Origin: Candidatus Sulfotelmatobacter sp. | GTDB lineage: Bacteria > Acidobacteriota > Terriglobia > Terriglobales > Acidobacteriaceae | Length of the DNA: 39,159 bases | Reading direction: 5' to 3' | NCBI GenBank assembly: GCA_030041215.1 | Contig: JASHOH010000074.1 | Location: 1-39,159 of the forward strand | Part shown: positions 39,072 through 39,159 of the stretch, piece after piece | Numbering within the stretch: position 1 is the first letter of the stretch | How the letters are laid out: each line of letters starts with the position of its first letter | The notes under the pieces: model-generated | What the model saw: only the letters and a program-made list of their open reading frames with translations | Database searches by the model: none | What the model was told of the DNA's origin: nothing | Position numbers and translations under genes: made by a program

Positions 39072-39159
39072 CATTTTCGACTCTCGGGCACCTCCCTGCT
39101 TTGTCCGATTGCGCAAGATCACTATCGCCACAAGATGCACTCAACGTGGAGCCAAGTTG

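Noticed and set aside
38634-39140. 168-codon - strand frame across the excisionase-like gene and the phased motifs
   Set aside because: It is antisense to the HTH gene and its GDT/GHI segments come from the TGWGTCCCCG motifs; no start signal.

Overview
The window (39,159 bp, GC-rich with a few AT-rich intergenic islands) reads as chromosomal DNA of a Gram-negative soil-type bacterium. I infer Acidobacteriota (Terriglobia/Koribacter-like) from the very large BNR/sortilin-type protein, the lgt variant, the lipase-maturation-factor/DUF4010/cytochrome P460 gene mix, and above all the many intergenic palindromic repeats (GTCATCCTGAGC...GAAGGACCT-type, CACGGCTTCAGCCGTG-type and others). This assignment is an inference and was not tested by a search.

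Layout. 1-8,814 is a co-directional amine/amino-acid catabolic cluster on the + strand: a GSA-like class III aminotransferase (cut by the window edge), an APC permease, an aldehyde dehydrogenase, a GabT-type aminotransferase with a four-Cys motif, a CoA-acylating methylmalonate/malonate-semialdehyde dehydrogenase, and a third class III aminotransferase. 9,029-10,700 is a mobile and decayed zone: a small membrane protein, a RAYT transposase flanked by two nearly identical inverted 56-bp REP palindromes, a frameshifted remnant of an ECF42-type sigma factor and a small Cys/His protein. 10,968-23,000 is mostly housekeeping or envelope: DmpA-type peptidase, SufT-like protein, Lgt, TPR-like secreted protein, RluA/RluD pseudouridine synthase, peroxiredoxin, pilin-like secreted protein, orphan response regulator, SYLF protein, LpxL-like acyltransferase, saccharopine-dehydrogenase-like enzyme. 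22,972-23,745 is a long intergenic region between convergent genes. It holds a striking nested hairpin (candidate structured RNA) and a REP relative. 23,746-27,046 carries cytochrome P460, a quinone oxidoreductase, a gene interrupted by TGA, a DUF6582-like protein and a VOC protein. 27,065-36,120 carries a 1,113-residue BNR/VPS10-like protein, PPK2, a truncated persulfide-dioxygenase-like gene start, a lipase maturation factor, a phytoene-desaturase-like flavoprotein and an Fpg/Nei glycosylase. 36,166-37,907 has tRNA-Asp, a transporter fragment and an MgtC/DUF4010 membrane protein. From about 37,916 to the right edge the window appears to enter an integrative element: a tRNA 3'-end fragment (att-like), a small hypothetical gene, an excisionase-like HTH gene and phased TGWGTCCCCG motifs.

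How the genes work together. The clearest functional unit is the catabolic cluster (uptake, transamination, aldehyde oxidation, CoA-linked semialdehyde oxidation). The most unusual theme is the interplay of dispersed palindromic repeats with genes: repeats sit directly before start codons, form the 3' end of a permease gene, insert in frame into a pseudouridine synthase and into the N-terminus of a peptidase, and one family flanks its probable own RAYT transposase. Several short gene remnants lie in the gaps.
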